Assembly: GCF_009728735.1 (NCBI RefSeq)
Contig: NZ_CP024640.1
Location: 62,001-126,000 of the forward strand
Length of the DNA: 64,000 nt
Direction of reading: 5' to 3'
DNA from: Pantoea phytobeneficialis
GTDB lineage: Bacteria > Pseudomonadota > Gammaproteobacteria > Enterobacterales > Enterobacteriaceae
Made by a program: the position numbers and the translations under genes. Below the pieces are notes generated by a model. That model saw only the letters and a program-made list of their open reading frames with translations. It had not been told where the DNA came from and searched no databases. Positions 25,332-32,907 of the stretch are shown in pieces. The stretch's first letter is position 1; the number at the start of each line of letters is the position of its first letter.

Positions 25332-25373
25332 ATGCCGGGTTCTGCTTTACCATCCTCACTGAGCATCTTATGA
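25332..25373 (+). CDS. 13-codon leader ORF translationally coupled to the YcaD-like transporter
   Basis: ATG at 25332 with a strong ribosome binding site (GAGG, 6 nt upstream) encodes MPGSALPSSLSIL and stops at TGA 25371-25373, overlapping the transporter ATG at 25370 (ATGA). The transporter itself has no good ribosome binding site. This arrangement suggests that ribosomes arriving through the leader initiate the transporter. No evidence that the peptide itself is functional. Confidence 0.5.
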   Translation: MPGSALPSSLSIL

Positions 25374-26668
25374 GAAAAGTGCTCAACGCTTTTCTTCCGT
25401 TATATGTCACGACATTGCTGATGTTGCTCGGTTCTGGTTTGCTCACGACCTATGTGTCATTGCGCCTGGCGCATGAGCAAGTGAACGGCACGCTGATTGG
25501 CGCTATCACCGCGGCTAACTATGTCGGGCTGGTGATTGGCGGCAAAGTCGGACACAACCTGATTGCCCGCGTCGGGCACATCCGCAGCTATGTCGCCTGC
25601 GCCGGAATCGTGACCGCCTCCGTGCTGGGTCACGGGTTGACGGACATGATCCCGATATGGGTATTTTTACGCCTGATCATCGGTTTGTGCATGATGTGCC
25701 AATATATGGTGCTGGAGAGTTGGCTGAACGATCAGGCGGAATCCTCCCAGCGCGGCACGATTTTTGGTTTGTACATGGTAGCGACCTATCTGGGTCTGAG
25801 TGGCGGCCAGGTGATCCTCGCGATGCAGGATGGCTTTGGCATCAGCACCTTGTTGATTGTCGCGCTGTGCTTTGCGCTCTGTCTGGTGCCGATTGCCCTG
25901 ACCACGCGAACCAATGCGCGTGCGATGTCTCCAGCCCCGATGGAGTTGGGTTATTTTCTCCGCACCATCCCGCGTTTACTGGCCACCACGCTGGTGAGCG
26001 GGATGGCGCTCGGTGCGTTTTATGGCTTAGCGCCGGTCTATGCCAGCCGTCAGGGTTTCAGCACCGAACAAACCGGTTTGTTTATGAGTGTCAGCATTTT
26101 CGCCGGGCTGGTGACTCAGTTCCCGCTCAGTTGGTTATCGGATCGCTTTGACCGCCAGCGGCTGCTGTTTTTTGTCGCGTTGTTGTATGGCCTGGGCGCG
26201 CTGACATTGGGTTTGCCCTGGACTCTCTCGTTCCAGATGTTGTTGGTGATCGCGTTTTTCGTCAGCATGATGCAGTTTGGACTTTATCCGCTTCAGGTGG
26301 CACTGGCGAATGATCAGGTGATGCCGGAAAGGCGCGTCTCCCTGAGCGCCTGTCTTTTGATGGCGTTCGGCATCGGGGCCAGCATTGGTCCGCTGGTGGT
26401 GGGGGCGCTGATGCAACCCTTCGGCAGCCATGTGCTGTACCTGGCGTTTACCTTGTGCGCATTGCTGATCGCCCTGATGAATCGCCCGGTCAAAGCCCTG
26501 CCATTGCCCACCACCGAAGTCCCTTTGCCGCATGTGGTGATGCCGGATAGTCTGGCGACTTCTCCGATTGGTGCCGCGCTGAACCCGACGCTGGAGGAAG
26601 ACGCGATTCAGGCGACGATGGTGAATGAGGAACCGTTTGAGGCGGAAACCGCAGAGCGAAACGGATAA
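25370..26668 (+). CDS. MFS transporter, YcaD-like
   Basis: 432 residues with 12 predicted membrane helices and a cytoplasmic C-terminal tail of about 60 residues rich in Glu/Thr. YcaD-family features are LLTTYVSLRLAHEQ in TM1, GKVGHNLIARVGHIRSYV as the loop 2-3 motif, and YMVLESWLNDQAESSQRG in TM4/TM5. The substrate of this family is unknown; export of a small metabolite is likely. The weak own ribosome binding site and the ATGA overlap with a 13-codon leader ORF suggest translational coupling. It lies 198 bp after the aminotransferase gene with a REP element between, so it is probably a separate unit. Confidence 0.88.
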   Translation: MRKVLNAFLPLYVTTLLMLLGSGLLTTYVSLRLAHEQVNGTLIGAITAANYVGLVIGGKVGHNLIARVGHIRSYVACAGIVTASVLGHGLTDMIPIWVFLRLIIGLCMMCQYMVLESWLNDQAESSQRGTIFGLYMVATYLGLSGGQVILAMQDGFGISTLLIVALCFALCLVPIALTTRTNARAMSPAPMELGYFLRTIPRLLATTLVSGMALGAFYGLAPVYASRQGFSTEQTGLFMSVSIFAGLVTQFPLSWLSDRFDRQRLLFFVALLYGLGALTLGLPWTLSFQMLLVIAFFVSMMQFGLYPLQVALANDQVMPERRVSLSACLLMAFGIGASIGPLVVGALMQPFGSHVLYLAFTLCALLIALMNRPVKALPLPTTEVPLPHVVMPDSLATSPIGAALNPTLEEDAIQATMVNEEPFEAETAERNG

Positions 26669-26676
26669 TCCCGCCA

Positions 26677-26694
26677 GCAGGGCGCTTGCCCTGC
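26677..26694. terminator. terminator hairpin between the MFS and antitoxin genes
   Basis: GCAGGGC / GCCCTGC stem (7 bp) with a GCTT loop in the interval between convergent genes. Confidence 0.6.
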
Positions 26695-26706
26695 TTGATA
26701 GGGTTG

Positions 26707-27006
26707 TTAAATATGGAAGGCAACCCGTTTGCCGGTGGGTAATTCCACATCCAGGCTGAGTTTTCCGCCCATGGCTTCGATATAGCGTTTTAAGGTGGCG
26801 ATTTTGAGATCATTGCCACGTTGTTCCAACTGCGTTACCGCTGGCTGGCTTATTCCCATCGCTTCAGCAACACTTTTTTGAGAGAGCTGTAACTCGTCAC
26901 GTATCATCTGGAGTCCCGTCTCCAGGATCAACTCATCAGCCATTTCTTTGATTCGCGCCTGGCTATCCGGAGAGCGGGCGGCCAACACTTCATCTAACGT
27001 TCTCAT
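26707..27006 (-). CDS. HigA-like XRE antitoxin
   Basis: 99 residues. The central helix-turn-helix reads LSQKSVAEAMGISQPAVTQLEQRG and is followed by a short C-terminal beta segment (LSLDVELPTGKRVAF). Gene order toxin then antitoxin with an ATGA overlap (27003-27006) is the HigBA arrangement. It would neutralise the toxin and repress the pair through the dyad at 27363-27382. Confidence 0.85.
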   Translation of the reverse strand: MRTLDEVLAARSPDSQARIKEMADELILETGLQMIRDELQLSQKSVAEAMGISQPAVTQLEQRGNDLKIATLKRYIEAMGGKLSLDVELPTGKRVAFHI

Positions 27007-27353
27007 TGGTTATCCTCCATTCTTGCCAGATGGACCGAAAATTCATCATCCGCGATACGGACCATTCGTTCATAAAATTTTTTGTCATTACTTTTATCAC
27101 CTGCACACAGCAAAATGGCTCTTCTTACCGGGTCAAACGCAAAGAATGCACGTACGGGACGTCCTGAATATTGAACCCTCAGTTCCTTCATATTCTTATG
27201 CATGGAGCCATTTACTGTGTCTGCATATGGACGTGAGAGTGAAGGTCCATATGTTTGCAGATTGACCAAGTCTGCGAGGATCTTTTCCTGTAATCCATTT
27301 TCCTGATCATGAAGCCAGTCATCAAAACGTTGGCTAAAAAGTATAGTCCACAT
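27003..27353 (-). CDS. HigB-like (RelE/ParE superfamily, Gp49-like) toxin
   Basis: 116 residues. Hallmarks of the Gp49-like HigB group are FDDWLHDQENGLQEKIL, GPSLSRPYADTVNGSMHKNMKELR, then VRAFFAFDPVRRAILLCAGDKSN and KFYERMVRIADDEF. Known members are ribosome-dependent mRNA interferases. AGGGA 7 nt before the ATG supports the start. First gene of the pair with the antitoxin downstream. Confidence 0.87.
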   Translation of the reverse strand: MWTILFSQRFDDWLHDQENGLQEKILADLVNLQTYGPSLSRPYADTVNGSMHKNMKELRVQYSGRPVRAFFAFDPVRRAILLCAGDKSNDKKFYERMVRIADDEFSVHLARMEDNQ

Positions 27354-27362
27354 ACCAATTCC

Positions 27363-27398
27363 CTATAAGCTGTGGCTTATAGTTAAAACTATATAAGC
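27363..27398. promoter_or_regulatory. operator of the HigBA-like module
   Basis: CTATAAGC (27363-27370) and GCTTATAG (27375-27382) form an 8-4-8 inverted repeat right next to the toxin ribosome binding site, with a further TATAAGC half-site at 27392-27398. Typical target for autorepression by a HigA dimer. Confidence 0.6.
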
Positions 27399-27491
27399 TA
27401 AAGATTATTATTTCAATAGACATTGAATGGTAAGTGAGGGGGCTGTTTCTTGGGAGCAATAGATGTGGGGGATTCGGGGACAAATCATAAG

Positions 27492-27515
27492 AACAGCGCG
27501 ATAAGTCGCGCTGTT
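27492..27515. terminator. hairpin after the otnK-like gene
   Basis: AACAGCGCGA / TCGCGCTGTT perfect 10-bp stem with a TAAG loop, 20 bp past the stop of the kinase gene. Its core resembles the REP-like palindrome seen elsewhere in the window; no T tract. Confidence 0.55.
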
Positions 27516-27534
27516 AGCGGCCAGGGAGATGGAA

Positions 27535-28806
27535 TTACCCTGCCAGTACCTTTAACGCATGAGCGAAGAAATCTCTCCGGCCAAAATTTCCTGATTTCAG
27601 GGCCAGCGCCAGCGGTGCTTCCGGTTGTGCGAACAGCGCCGGAACGCCGGGGTCAATCTCCTCGCCAACCTGCAACGATCCCAGATTTAGCGCGCTCACC
27701 ACCGCGCCGGAGGTTTCTCCGCCGCCGACCACCAGACGTTTAATACCCGCTTCGTACACCAGTTTGCGCGCCGCATCGCCAAACAGTTTATCGAGCTGGC
27801 GGGAGATATTATGCTGACCAAACTGTTGCTGTGCCTGCTGCACGCTGTCGGGATCGCCGGAAGAGTACACCAGCGGACATTCCTGCTGGTGTGCCAGGAT
27901 AAATTTCACCACATCATCGGCACTGACGCGTTCATTCATCACATCGGTGATATCCAGCGCCAGCACCGCGTGGTGTTTTTGATGCTCCTCGATCTGCCCG
28001 CGTGTGGCACCGGAACAACTGCCGACCAGAATGGCGGTCGCGCCGCTGACGGCCGGGTTGTTACTCCGATGGCCCAGTGCCTGCCCGGCCTTGATAAAGT
28101 TATGTGGCAATGCCCGGGCAATGCCGGAGCCGCCGCTGATCAATTTAAGCCCCGCCGCAGCGATACCAATAATTGTCAGGTCATGATCGCTCAGGGCATC
28201 CACCACCACCAACTGTGCGGAGTCATTATCCTGGGTTTCCAGTCGCTCACGCAGCCCCTCGCTGCCTTCCACCACCTGTTGCCAGCGAATATGGCTGACA
28301 GGGGTATGGGACTGGCGTGCCAACAGGCGGCGAATATCGGCATCCTTCATTGGCGTTAAGGGATGGTGCTCCATACCGGATTCATTTAGCGGTCGATCGT
28401 GAACAAACAGATTACCCTGATACAGGGTGCGACCCATCGCCGGGAACGCCGGGCAGACAATCACGCGCTTTGCCTGCAAACGTGCTGTTAGCGCATCGAG
28501 CACTGGCCCGATATTCCCCTCATCGGTGGAATCAAAGGTCGAGCAATATTTAAACACAATCTGGCTACACCCCTGCGCCAGCAGCCATTCGCAGGCCGCC
28601 AACGACTGCGCGACCGCTTCTGACGCAGGCAGCGAGCGGGATTTCAGGGCAATCACACCGGCTTCGACTTCCGCATGCGCAGGTTGTTGTGGCACGCCGA
28701 GATATTGCGTGGTACGCAAGCCACCTTCGCCGGGTAAGCCTTGTGACAGTGTCACCGCGATATCACTGGCTCCGGTAAAATCATCTGCGATAACGCCAAT
28801 CAACAT
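27535..28806 (-). CDS. otnK: four-carbon acid sugar kinase (DUF1537), 3-oxo-tetronate kinase OtnK-type
   Basis: 423 residues, the usual OtnK/DtnK length. The N-terminal substrate domain opens IGVIADDFTGASDIA and later has FKYCSTFDSTDEGNIGPVLDAL. The C-terminal nucleotide domain carries VGSCSGATRGQIEEH and VVGGGETSGAVVSALN. OtnK phosphorylates 3-oxo-tetronate to the 4-phosphate in threonate/erythronate catabolism. A class II aldolase of OtnC type is encoded at 34228-34866 in the same cluster. The gene overlaps the racemase-like gene by 7 bp. The exact tetronate is not determined by sequence, as DUF1537 kinases vary in stereochemistry. Confidence 0.88.
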   Translation of the reverse strand: MLIGVIADDFTGASDIAVTLSQGLPGEGGLRTTQYLGVPQQPAHAEVEAGVIALKSRSLPASEAVAQSLAACEWLLAQGCSQIVFKYCSTFDSTDEGNIGPVLDALTARLQAKRVIVCPAFPAMGRTLYQGNLFVHDRPLNESGMEHHPLTPMKDADIRRLLARQSHTPVSHIRWQQVVEGSEGLRERLETQDNDSAQLVVVDALSDHDLTIIGIAAAGLKLISGGSGIARALPHNFIKAGQALGHRSNNPAVSGATAILVGSCSGATRGQIEEHQKHHAVLALDITDVMNERVSADDVVKFILAHQQECPLVYSSGDPDSVQQAQQQFGQHNISRQLDKLFGDAARKLVYEAGIKRLVVGGGETSGAVVSALNLGSLQVGEEIDPGVPALFAQPEAPLALALKSGNFGRRDFFAHALKVLAG

Positions 28807-29465
28807 GATGATGCTCCTGTGGCTGCCTTCATTTTCTGCACCGCCGCATGCGGGGCCGTCAGCACCGGGATATCGACACGCGCACGCACCGCATCTGCGG
28901 CGCGAGAGGTGGAAAAGTGCGCCAGCATGATCACATCACAATGACTGAGTTGTGGCGCATATTCGGCGACCAGCCGGTTGTGGGTGTCGACATCCCCTTT
29001 ACGTAACCGATCGATGGCGTCCGGCACCAGGACGGTTTCCAGCCGGGCACCAGATCCGATTTGCGCCGCATACTGATCGAATTCGGCGCACATGGTCACC
29101 AGTGACGGGCCGAAGGTCGCTAACATGCCGATGGTTTGGCCCTGCTGCAATGCGGCTTCGAACATCGCTTCGTTGGGTTTTAACACCGGCACCGGCACGG
29201 CGGCTGCCAGTTCATCAATCGCCGGACCGAATGCGGAGCAGGTGACCAGAATACCCCGGGCATCCATGCTGTAGCCGTAACGACCAAAAGCCACAAAGCG
29301 ATCCGTCAATCGACGCGACAGTTGCTCCTCTTTGGCGCGGTCAATGGTCAGCCCGTCATCCAGCAGATTGACTACCTCAGCCTCGGGCCATAAGTCGTTA
29401 AAAGCTTCCTGAATCGGGGTCATCGCCACCGGGGTAGCGTGCAATAAAACAATGCGTTGGTTCAT
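28800..29465 (-). CDS. Asp/Glu/hydantoin racemase-superfamily protein lacking one catalytic cysteine
   Basis: 221 residues of the racemase/arylmalonate-decarboxylase fold. The first catalytic Cys is present (Cys76 in GILVTCSAFG). At the second site, where racemases have GCTH-like sequence, this protein reads VIMLAHFSTSR, so the Cys position is Ala182. A two-base racemase mechanism is therefore unlikely; a one-cysteine isomerase, decarboxylase or lyase is possible. It is the first gene of the minus operon with otnK, facing the FMN oxidase gene across a promoter region with LacI-type and CRP-like sites. The cluster has no recognisable OtnI isomerase, so it could fill that step. Confidence 0.82.
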   Translation of the reverse strand: MNQRIVLLHATPVAMTPIQEAFNDLWPEAEVVNLLDDGLTIDRAKEEQLSRRLTDRFVAFGRYGYSMDARGILVTCSAFGPAIDELAAAVPVPVLKPNEAMFEAALQQGQTIGMLATFGPSLVTMCAEFDQYAAQIGSGARLETVLVPDAIDRLRKGDVDTHNRLVAEYAPQLSHCDVIMLAHFSTSRAADAVRARVDIPVLTAPHAAVQKMKAATGASSC

Positions 29466-29529
29466 GGTTATCTCCGTCAGCAGCGACGATCAAAGTGGAC
29501 TACAGCACACCATACTTAATCCGGGTTGA

Positions 29530-29549
29530 AAATGTAAGGGCTTACATTT
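29530..29549. promoter_or_regulatory. LacI-type operator, racemase-like/otnK side
   Basis: Perfect 9-bp inverted repeat AAATGTAAG / CTTACATTT with a GG centre, 65 bp upstream of the racemase-like start. The half-site CTTAC matches the boxes at 29636, 32708 and 32740. Confidence 0.6.
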
Positions 29550-29559
29550 CTGTTCATAT

Positions 29560-29575
29560 GGTGACGGCGATCACA
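29560..29575. promoter_or_regulatory. CRP-like site
   Basis: GGTGA-CGGCGA-TCACA, one mismatch from the TGTGA-N6-TCACA consensus, midway between the divergent racemase-like and FMN-oxidase genes. Suggests catabolite control of the tetronate cluster. Confidence 0.55.
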
Positions 29576-29635
29576 CAAAAAAACTGCGCGTCTGTCAGGA
29601 TATAAACAGGATAGCCTCGTAATAACCCCTGATTT

Positions 29636-29650
29636 GAAATCGCTTACTTT
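29636..29650. promoter_or_regulatory. LacI-type operator, FMN-oxidase side
   Basis: GAAATCGCTTACTTT, 22 bp upstream of the oxidase ATG; the same 15-bp box occurs with two changes or fewer at 32708 (GAAAGCGCTTACTTT) and 32740 (GTAATCGCTTACTTT). Confidence 0.6.
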
Positions 29651-29671
29651 CCATAAAATTGAGAACGCACT

Positions 29672-30919
29672 ATGACAACTCGTGGAGACACCACCGCTAT
29701 TAACATCGCCGTGACGCCAGAAGTGCAGGTTCGTCCCGCTAATACCGTACCGCGCCATTTTCGCGATCTGCTGGCGCTGGACGACTTCGAACGTCATGCA
29801 CGCAAGCGCTTACCAAATATGATTTTTCAGTACGTAAAAGGCGGAGTGGAGACCGGCAGAGGCATCGCCGCAGCCTATGAGGCTTATCAGCAGTATGTGT
29901 TTGTGCCGCGCATGTTTCGCGACGTGTCCGGGCGTGATCAGCACGTCAGCCTGCTGGGGCATAACTGGTCCCATCCTTTCGGTGTCGCCCCGCTGGGTGG
30001 CGCGTCTTTTGTCAGCTACCGTGCCGACCTGATGCTGGCAAAAGCGGCCAGAGCGATGAACGTGCCGATGATACTCAGCGCATCGTCACTGATTCCACTG
30101 GAGGAGGTGATTGCTGCTAATCCCGATGCCTGGTTTCAGGCCTACCTGGCGGGCGATCAACCGCGTATTGACCGTCTGGTCGAGCGTGTTGAACGCGCCG
30201 GGTATAAAACGCTGGTGGTCACCGGTGATACGCCGATGCTTGGCAATCGCGAACACAACACCCGCAGCGGCTTCAGCATGCCAATCAAAATCACGCCGAA
30301 AGTGATGTGGCAAAGCGCCCTGAGTCCGCGCTGGCTGCTCGGCACCGTAGCACAAACCTTCCTGCGCCACGGTGCCCCGCATTTTGAAAACACCGATGCG
30401 GAACGCGGACCGCCGATGATGTCGAACAAAGTGCGTAACACCAACGCGCGTGACAAGTTGAGCTGGAAACACGTTGAGGCCATCCGTAAGAAGTGGAAAG
30501 GCAACCTGGTGATCAAAGGGCTGATGTCACCGGAGGACGCCTTTATCGCCCGTGATTTAGGCGCGGATGCGGTCATCCTCTCCAACCACGGTGGACGCCA
30601 GCTTGATCACACCGTGCCGCCGTTGCATACCTTGCCTGAAATCGCCGCGGCGAAAGGGAATATGAAGGTGATAATCGATAGCGGCATTCGTCGTGGTACC
30701 GATGTGATGAAAGCGATGGCATTGGGTGCCGACTTTGTGTTTCTTGGCCGTCCGTTTCTGTACGGTTCGGTGATTGGCGCCCAGGCAGGCATCGAGCATG
30801 CCATGCATATCCTGCGTGATGAGATTGATCGCGATATGGCGCTGATTGGTGTCACCAAACCCGACCAACTGGATGCCGCGTTGTTGCGCCGTGCTCCGCT
30901 GTTTGCCCGCGAGGGATAA
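29672..30919 (+). CDS. FMN-dependent alpha-hydroxy-acid oxidase/dehydrogenase (LldD-like)
   Basis: 415 residues of the FMN (S)-2-hydroxy-acid dehydrogenase family. Visible are the N-terminal ARKRLPNMIFQYVKGG segment, PFGVAPLGGASF, the FMN Lys in GNLVIKGLMSPED, the active-site ILSNHGGRQLD with the catalytic His, and IIDSGIRRGTDVMKAMALGADFVFLGRPFLYG at the phosphate. The family oxidises lactate, glycolate, mandelate and longer 2-hydroxy acids to 2-oxo acids. Sitting with OtnK and OtnC, it probably replaces the NAD-dependent threonate/erythronate 2-dehydrogenase. It is followed after 2 bp by the PBP-like gene. Confidence 0.9.
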   Translation: MTTRGDTTAINIAVTPEVQVRPANTVPRHFRDLLALDDFERHARKRLPNMIFQYVKGGVETGRGIAAAYEAYQQYVFVPRMFRDVSGRDQHVSLLGHNWSHPFGVAPLGGASFVSYRADLMLAKAARAMNVPMILSASSLIPLEEVIAANPDAWFQAYLAGDQPRIDRLVERVERAGYKTLVVTGDTPMLGNREHNTRSGFSMPIKITPKVMWQSALSPRWLLGTVAQTFLRHGAPHFENTDAERGPPMMSNKVRNTNARDKLSWKHVEAIRKKWKGNLVIKGLMSPEDAFIARDLGADAVILSNHGGRQLDHTVPPLHTLPEIAAAKGNMKVIIDSGIRRGTDVMKAMALGADFVFLGRPFLYGSVIGAQAGIEHAMHILRDEIDRDMALIGVTKPDQLDAALLRRAPLFAREG

Positions 30920-30921
30920 TA

Positions 30922-31611
30922 ATGACGTTACCTATTTATAGCGCGCTCGCCCTGAGCGCACCGTTCAACACGCTGATTGATGTTTGGCAGTCGGCACACC
31001 CGGATACGCCGCTGGCAATATGCTGGCATCCCAGTACCGTTATCGAGCAACAGCTGAACCAGGGGGCGGAAGCGGATGTGGTGATCGCCACGGTGGACAC
31101 CGTCGATCGCCTGATTGACAAAGGGATTGCCGATGGCAGCAGCCGCATTGAAGTGGTTGACTCTCCGATTGGTGTGGCGGTGCTGGCCGGTGCCGTAGCG
31201 CCGGATATCAGCAACCTTGACCGACTGATTGCCAGCCTGCTGGCGGCGCGTTCTGTGGCCTGGTCGGAAGCGGGGGCCAGCGGCGTCTGGTTCTCGCGGT
31301 TGTTAAAGCAACTCAATATCGATGAGCCGCTACGTGCGCGCGGTACGGTGATCCCGGCCGGGTTTACCGCTGAGCAACTGGTTAACGGCAACGCAGATCT
31401 CGCGGTGCAACAAATCAGCGAACTGCTGATGGTGGAAGGGATTGACGTGGTGGGTCCGCTGCCGCCGGAAGCACAGCAACCGATCTCGCTGTCGGCGGCG
31501 GTGCTGACGTGTGCGCAACAGCCAGAACGGGCCAGTGCCTTTCTGGCCTGGCTGAAAACGTCTGCGGTGACAGACATCTTCAACCAGTTTGGTATGCAAC
31601 GCCGCGATTAG
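30922..31611 (+). CDS. cytoplasmic PBP-like (ModA-type) substrate-binding domain protein
   Basis: 229 residues with the type 2 periplasmic-binding fold as in ModA/extracellular solute-binding family 1: PIYSALALSAPFNTLIDVWQ, ADVVIATVDTVDRLIDKGI, SEAGASGVWFSRLLKQLNI, FLAWLKTSAVTDIFNQFGM. There is no signal peptide or membrane anchor, and no ABC partner, so it is unlikely to be a transporter component. A cytoplasmic ligand-binding or chaperone role for the oxidase pathway is possible. It starts 2 bp after the oxidase gene, and its TAG stop overlaps the TAA stop of the convergent LacI gene. Confidence 0.75.
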   Translation: MTLPIYSALALSAPFNTLIDVWQSAHPDTPLAICWHPSTVIEQQLNQGAEADVVIATVDTVDRLIDKGIADGSSRIEVVDSPIGVAVLAGAVAPDISNLDRLIASLLAARSVAWSEAGASGVWFSRLLKQLNIDEPLRARGTVIPAGFTAEQLVNGNADLAVQQISELLMVEGIDVVGPLPPEAQQPISLSAAVLTCAQQPERASAFLAWLKTSAVTDIFNQFGMQRRD

Positions 31612-32642
31612 CGTTCCTGACGGGGCACAGAACCGCTGCTGCCCCGAACAATCAATTCAGTCTTAATCAGCGTGTGTTGCGGGGCAGGCAGGTTATTGAG
31701 CGTATTCAACAGATAATGCGCGGCATGTTCACCAATTGAAGCCAGATCTACGCGCATGGTGGTCAGTGGATGTTCCAGGTGCTCGGCATACTCATAGTCA
31801 TTGAAACCGACGATGGAGATGTCGCCGGGAATGCGCAGATAACGCTCGCTGGCGGCGCGCATGGCACCGAATGCCAGCAAATCGTTACCACAAATGATGG
31901 CAGTGGGCGGCTCCGGCCCGTCCAGCAGGCGGAACACCGCTTTGCGTGCGTCGTTCATGGTGAAAGCGTTATCGACAAGATGGCTATCCGCCAATGTCAG
32001 CCCCTGCTGTTGTAGCGCCCGTCGTGTCCCCTTCAGGCGATCCGAAACACGATCGTTTGACGGCGGCGTACCGACAATCACCGCAAATCGCTGATGCCCC
32101 AGTTCCAGCAAATGTCTGGCAATGGTTTCTGCTGCACCTTCGCTGTCATAGCCGACGCAGGGCTTCTCGCTGTCATGGGAGAAGGTCTGGATACAGGCAA
32201 TTTCTTGCTGACTGATGCGCTCCCACAGGCGTGGATGGTGGGTGTTGCCCACCAGCATCAGACCGTCGATGCCGTATTCAATCAGCTTGTTCACCTCTTT
32301 CAACTCGGTGTCCGGGTCGAAATTGGAGTTCGCCAGCAACAACGTATAACCCGCATCATGGATTAACTGCTGAAACGCCGCCAGCGCGCGGGAGAAGGTT
32401 TCCGTCGCTAATGTTGGCACCACGGCACCAATGGTCATGCTGCGTCGCGAGGCGAGGGTGCGCGCTGCGCGGTTAATCACATAGCCGAGCTCTTCACAGG
32501 CTTTTTCCACCGCGGCGCGGCGCGCCGCTTTAACGGTAGTGCTGCCGTTCAACACGCGAGAAACAGTGGCCGTTGACACGCCAGAAAGGCGGGCAACATC
32601 TTCCAGTGATACGCGGCCGGATCCATTTTGTTTTTCACTCAT
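31608..32642 (-). CDS. LacI-family regulator of the tetronate cluster
   Basis: 344 residues from the ATG at 32642 (AGGAG upstream; the preceding TTG is not needed). The N-terminal HTH is VSLEDVARLSGVSTATVSRVL with the hinge NRAARTLASRRS, and the C-terminal periplasmic-binding-like effector domain has IGAVVPTLATETFSRALAAF and IVGFNDYEYAEHL. It is close to the GntR-type (gluconate) regulators in length and motif. Four matching boxes (29530, 29636, 32708, 32740) flank the three promoters of the cluster, so this protein is their probable repressor. The effector is likely a tetronate or its oxo derivative. Confidence 0.92.
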   Translation of the reverse strand: MSEKQNGSGRVSLEDVARLSGVSTATVSRVLNGSTTVKAARRAAVEKACEELGYVINRAARTLASRRSMTIGAVVPTLATETFSRALAAFQQLIHDAGYTLLLANSNFDPDTELKEVNKLIEYGIDGLMLVGNTHHPRLWERISQQEIACIQTFSHDSEKPCVGYDSEGAAETIARHLLELGHQRFAVIVGTPPSNDRVSDRLKGTRRALQQQGLTLADSHLVDNAFTMNDARKAVFRLLDGPEPPTAIICGNDLLAFGAMRAASERYLRIPGDISIVGFNDYEYAEHLEHPLTTMRVDLASIGEHAAHYLLNTLNNLPAPQHTLIKTELIVRGSSGSVPRQER

Positions 32643-32707
32643 CAAGTCACTCCTGCTGAAAGAGTGAGCTTGTCCACAAAATTCGCAGACAACTCACCAT
32701 CAATTTT

Positions 32708-32754
32708 GAAAGCGCTTACTTTTGGCTTGACTGTATTTTGTAATCGCTTACTTT
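32708..32754 (+). promoter_or_regulatory. promoter with two LacI-type operators before the MFS/otnC operon
   Basis: GAAAGCGCTTAC (32708-32719) and GTAATCGCTTAC (32740-32751) lie 32 bp apart. Between and over them is a candidate promoter: TTGACT (32727-32732) and TACTTT (32749-32754) with a 16-bp spacer, so the second operator would cover the -10 element. Confidence 0.6.
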
Positions 32755-32772
32755 TTACATCATGTTATCAGG

Positions 32773-32829
32773 TCGGGGATGCCTGCTCACGTTTTTTTAA
32801 CAGTTTCATGATGTCTGTCCCCGATTTTT
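32773..32829 (+). promoter_or_regulatory. leader inverted repeat followed by T5
   Basis: TCGGGGA (32773-32779) and TCCCCGA (32818-32824) can pair in the 150-nt leader of the transporter mRNA and are followed by TTTTT. The 38-nt loop is long, so it is a weak attenuator candidate or chance. Confidence 0.25.
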
Positions 32830-32907
32830 AACGACACCGGCGGCGGCTGCACGCGTGATGCGGCTAAACCTCCTGTAACCCATAAATAAATCATAAAGGA
32901 ATTCACC

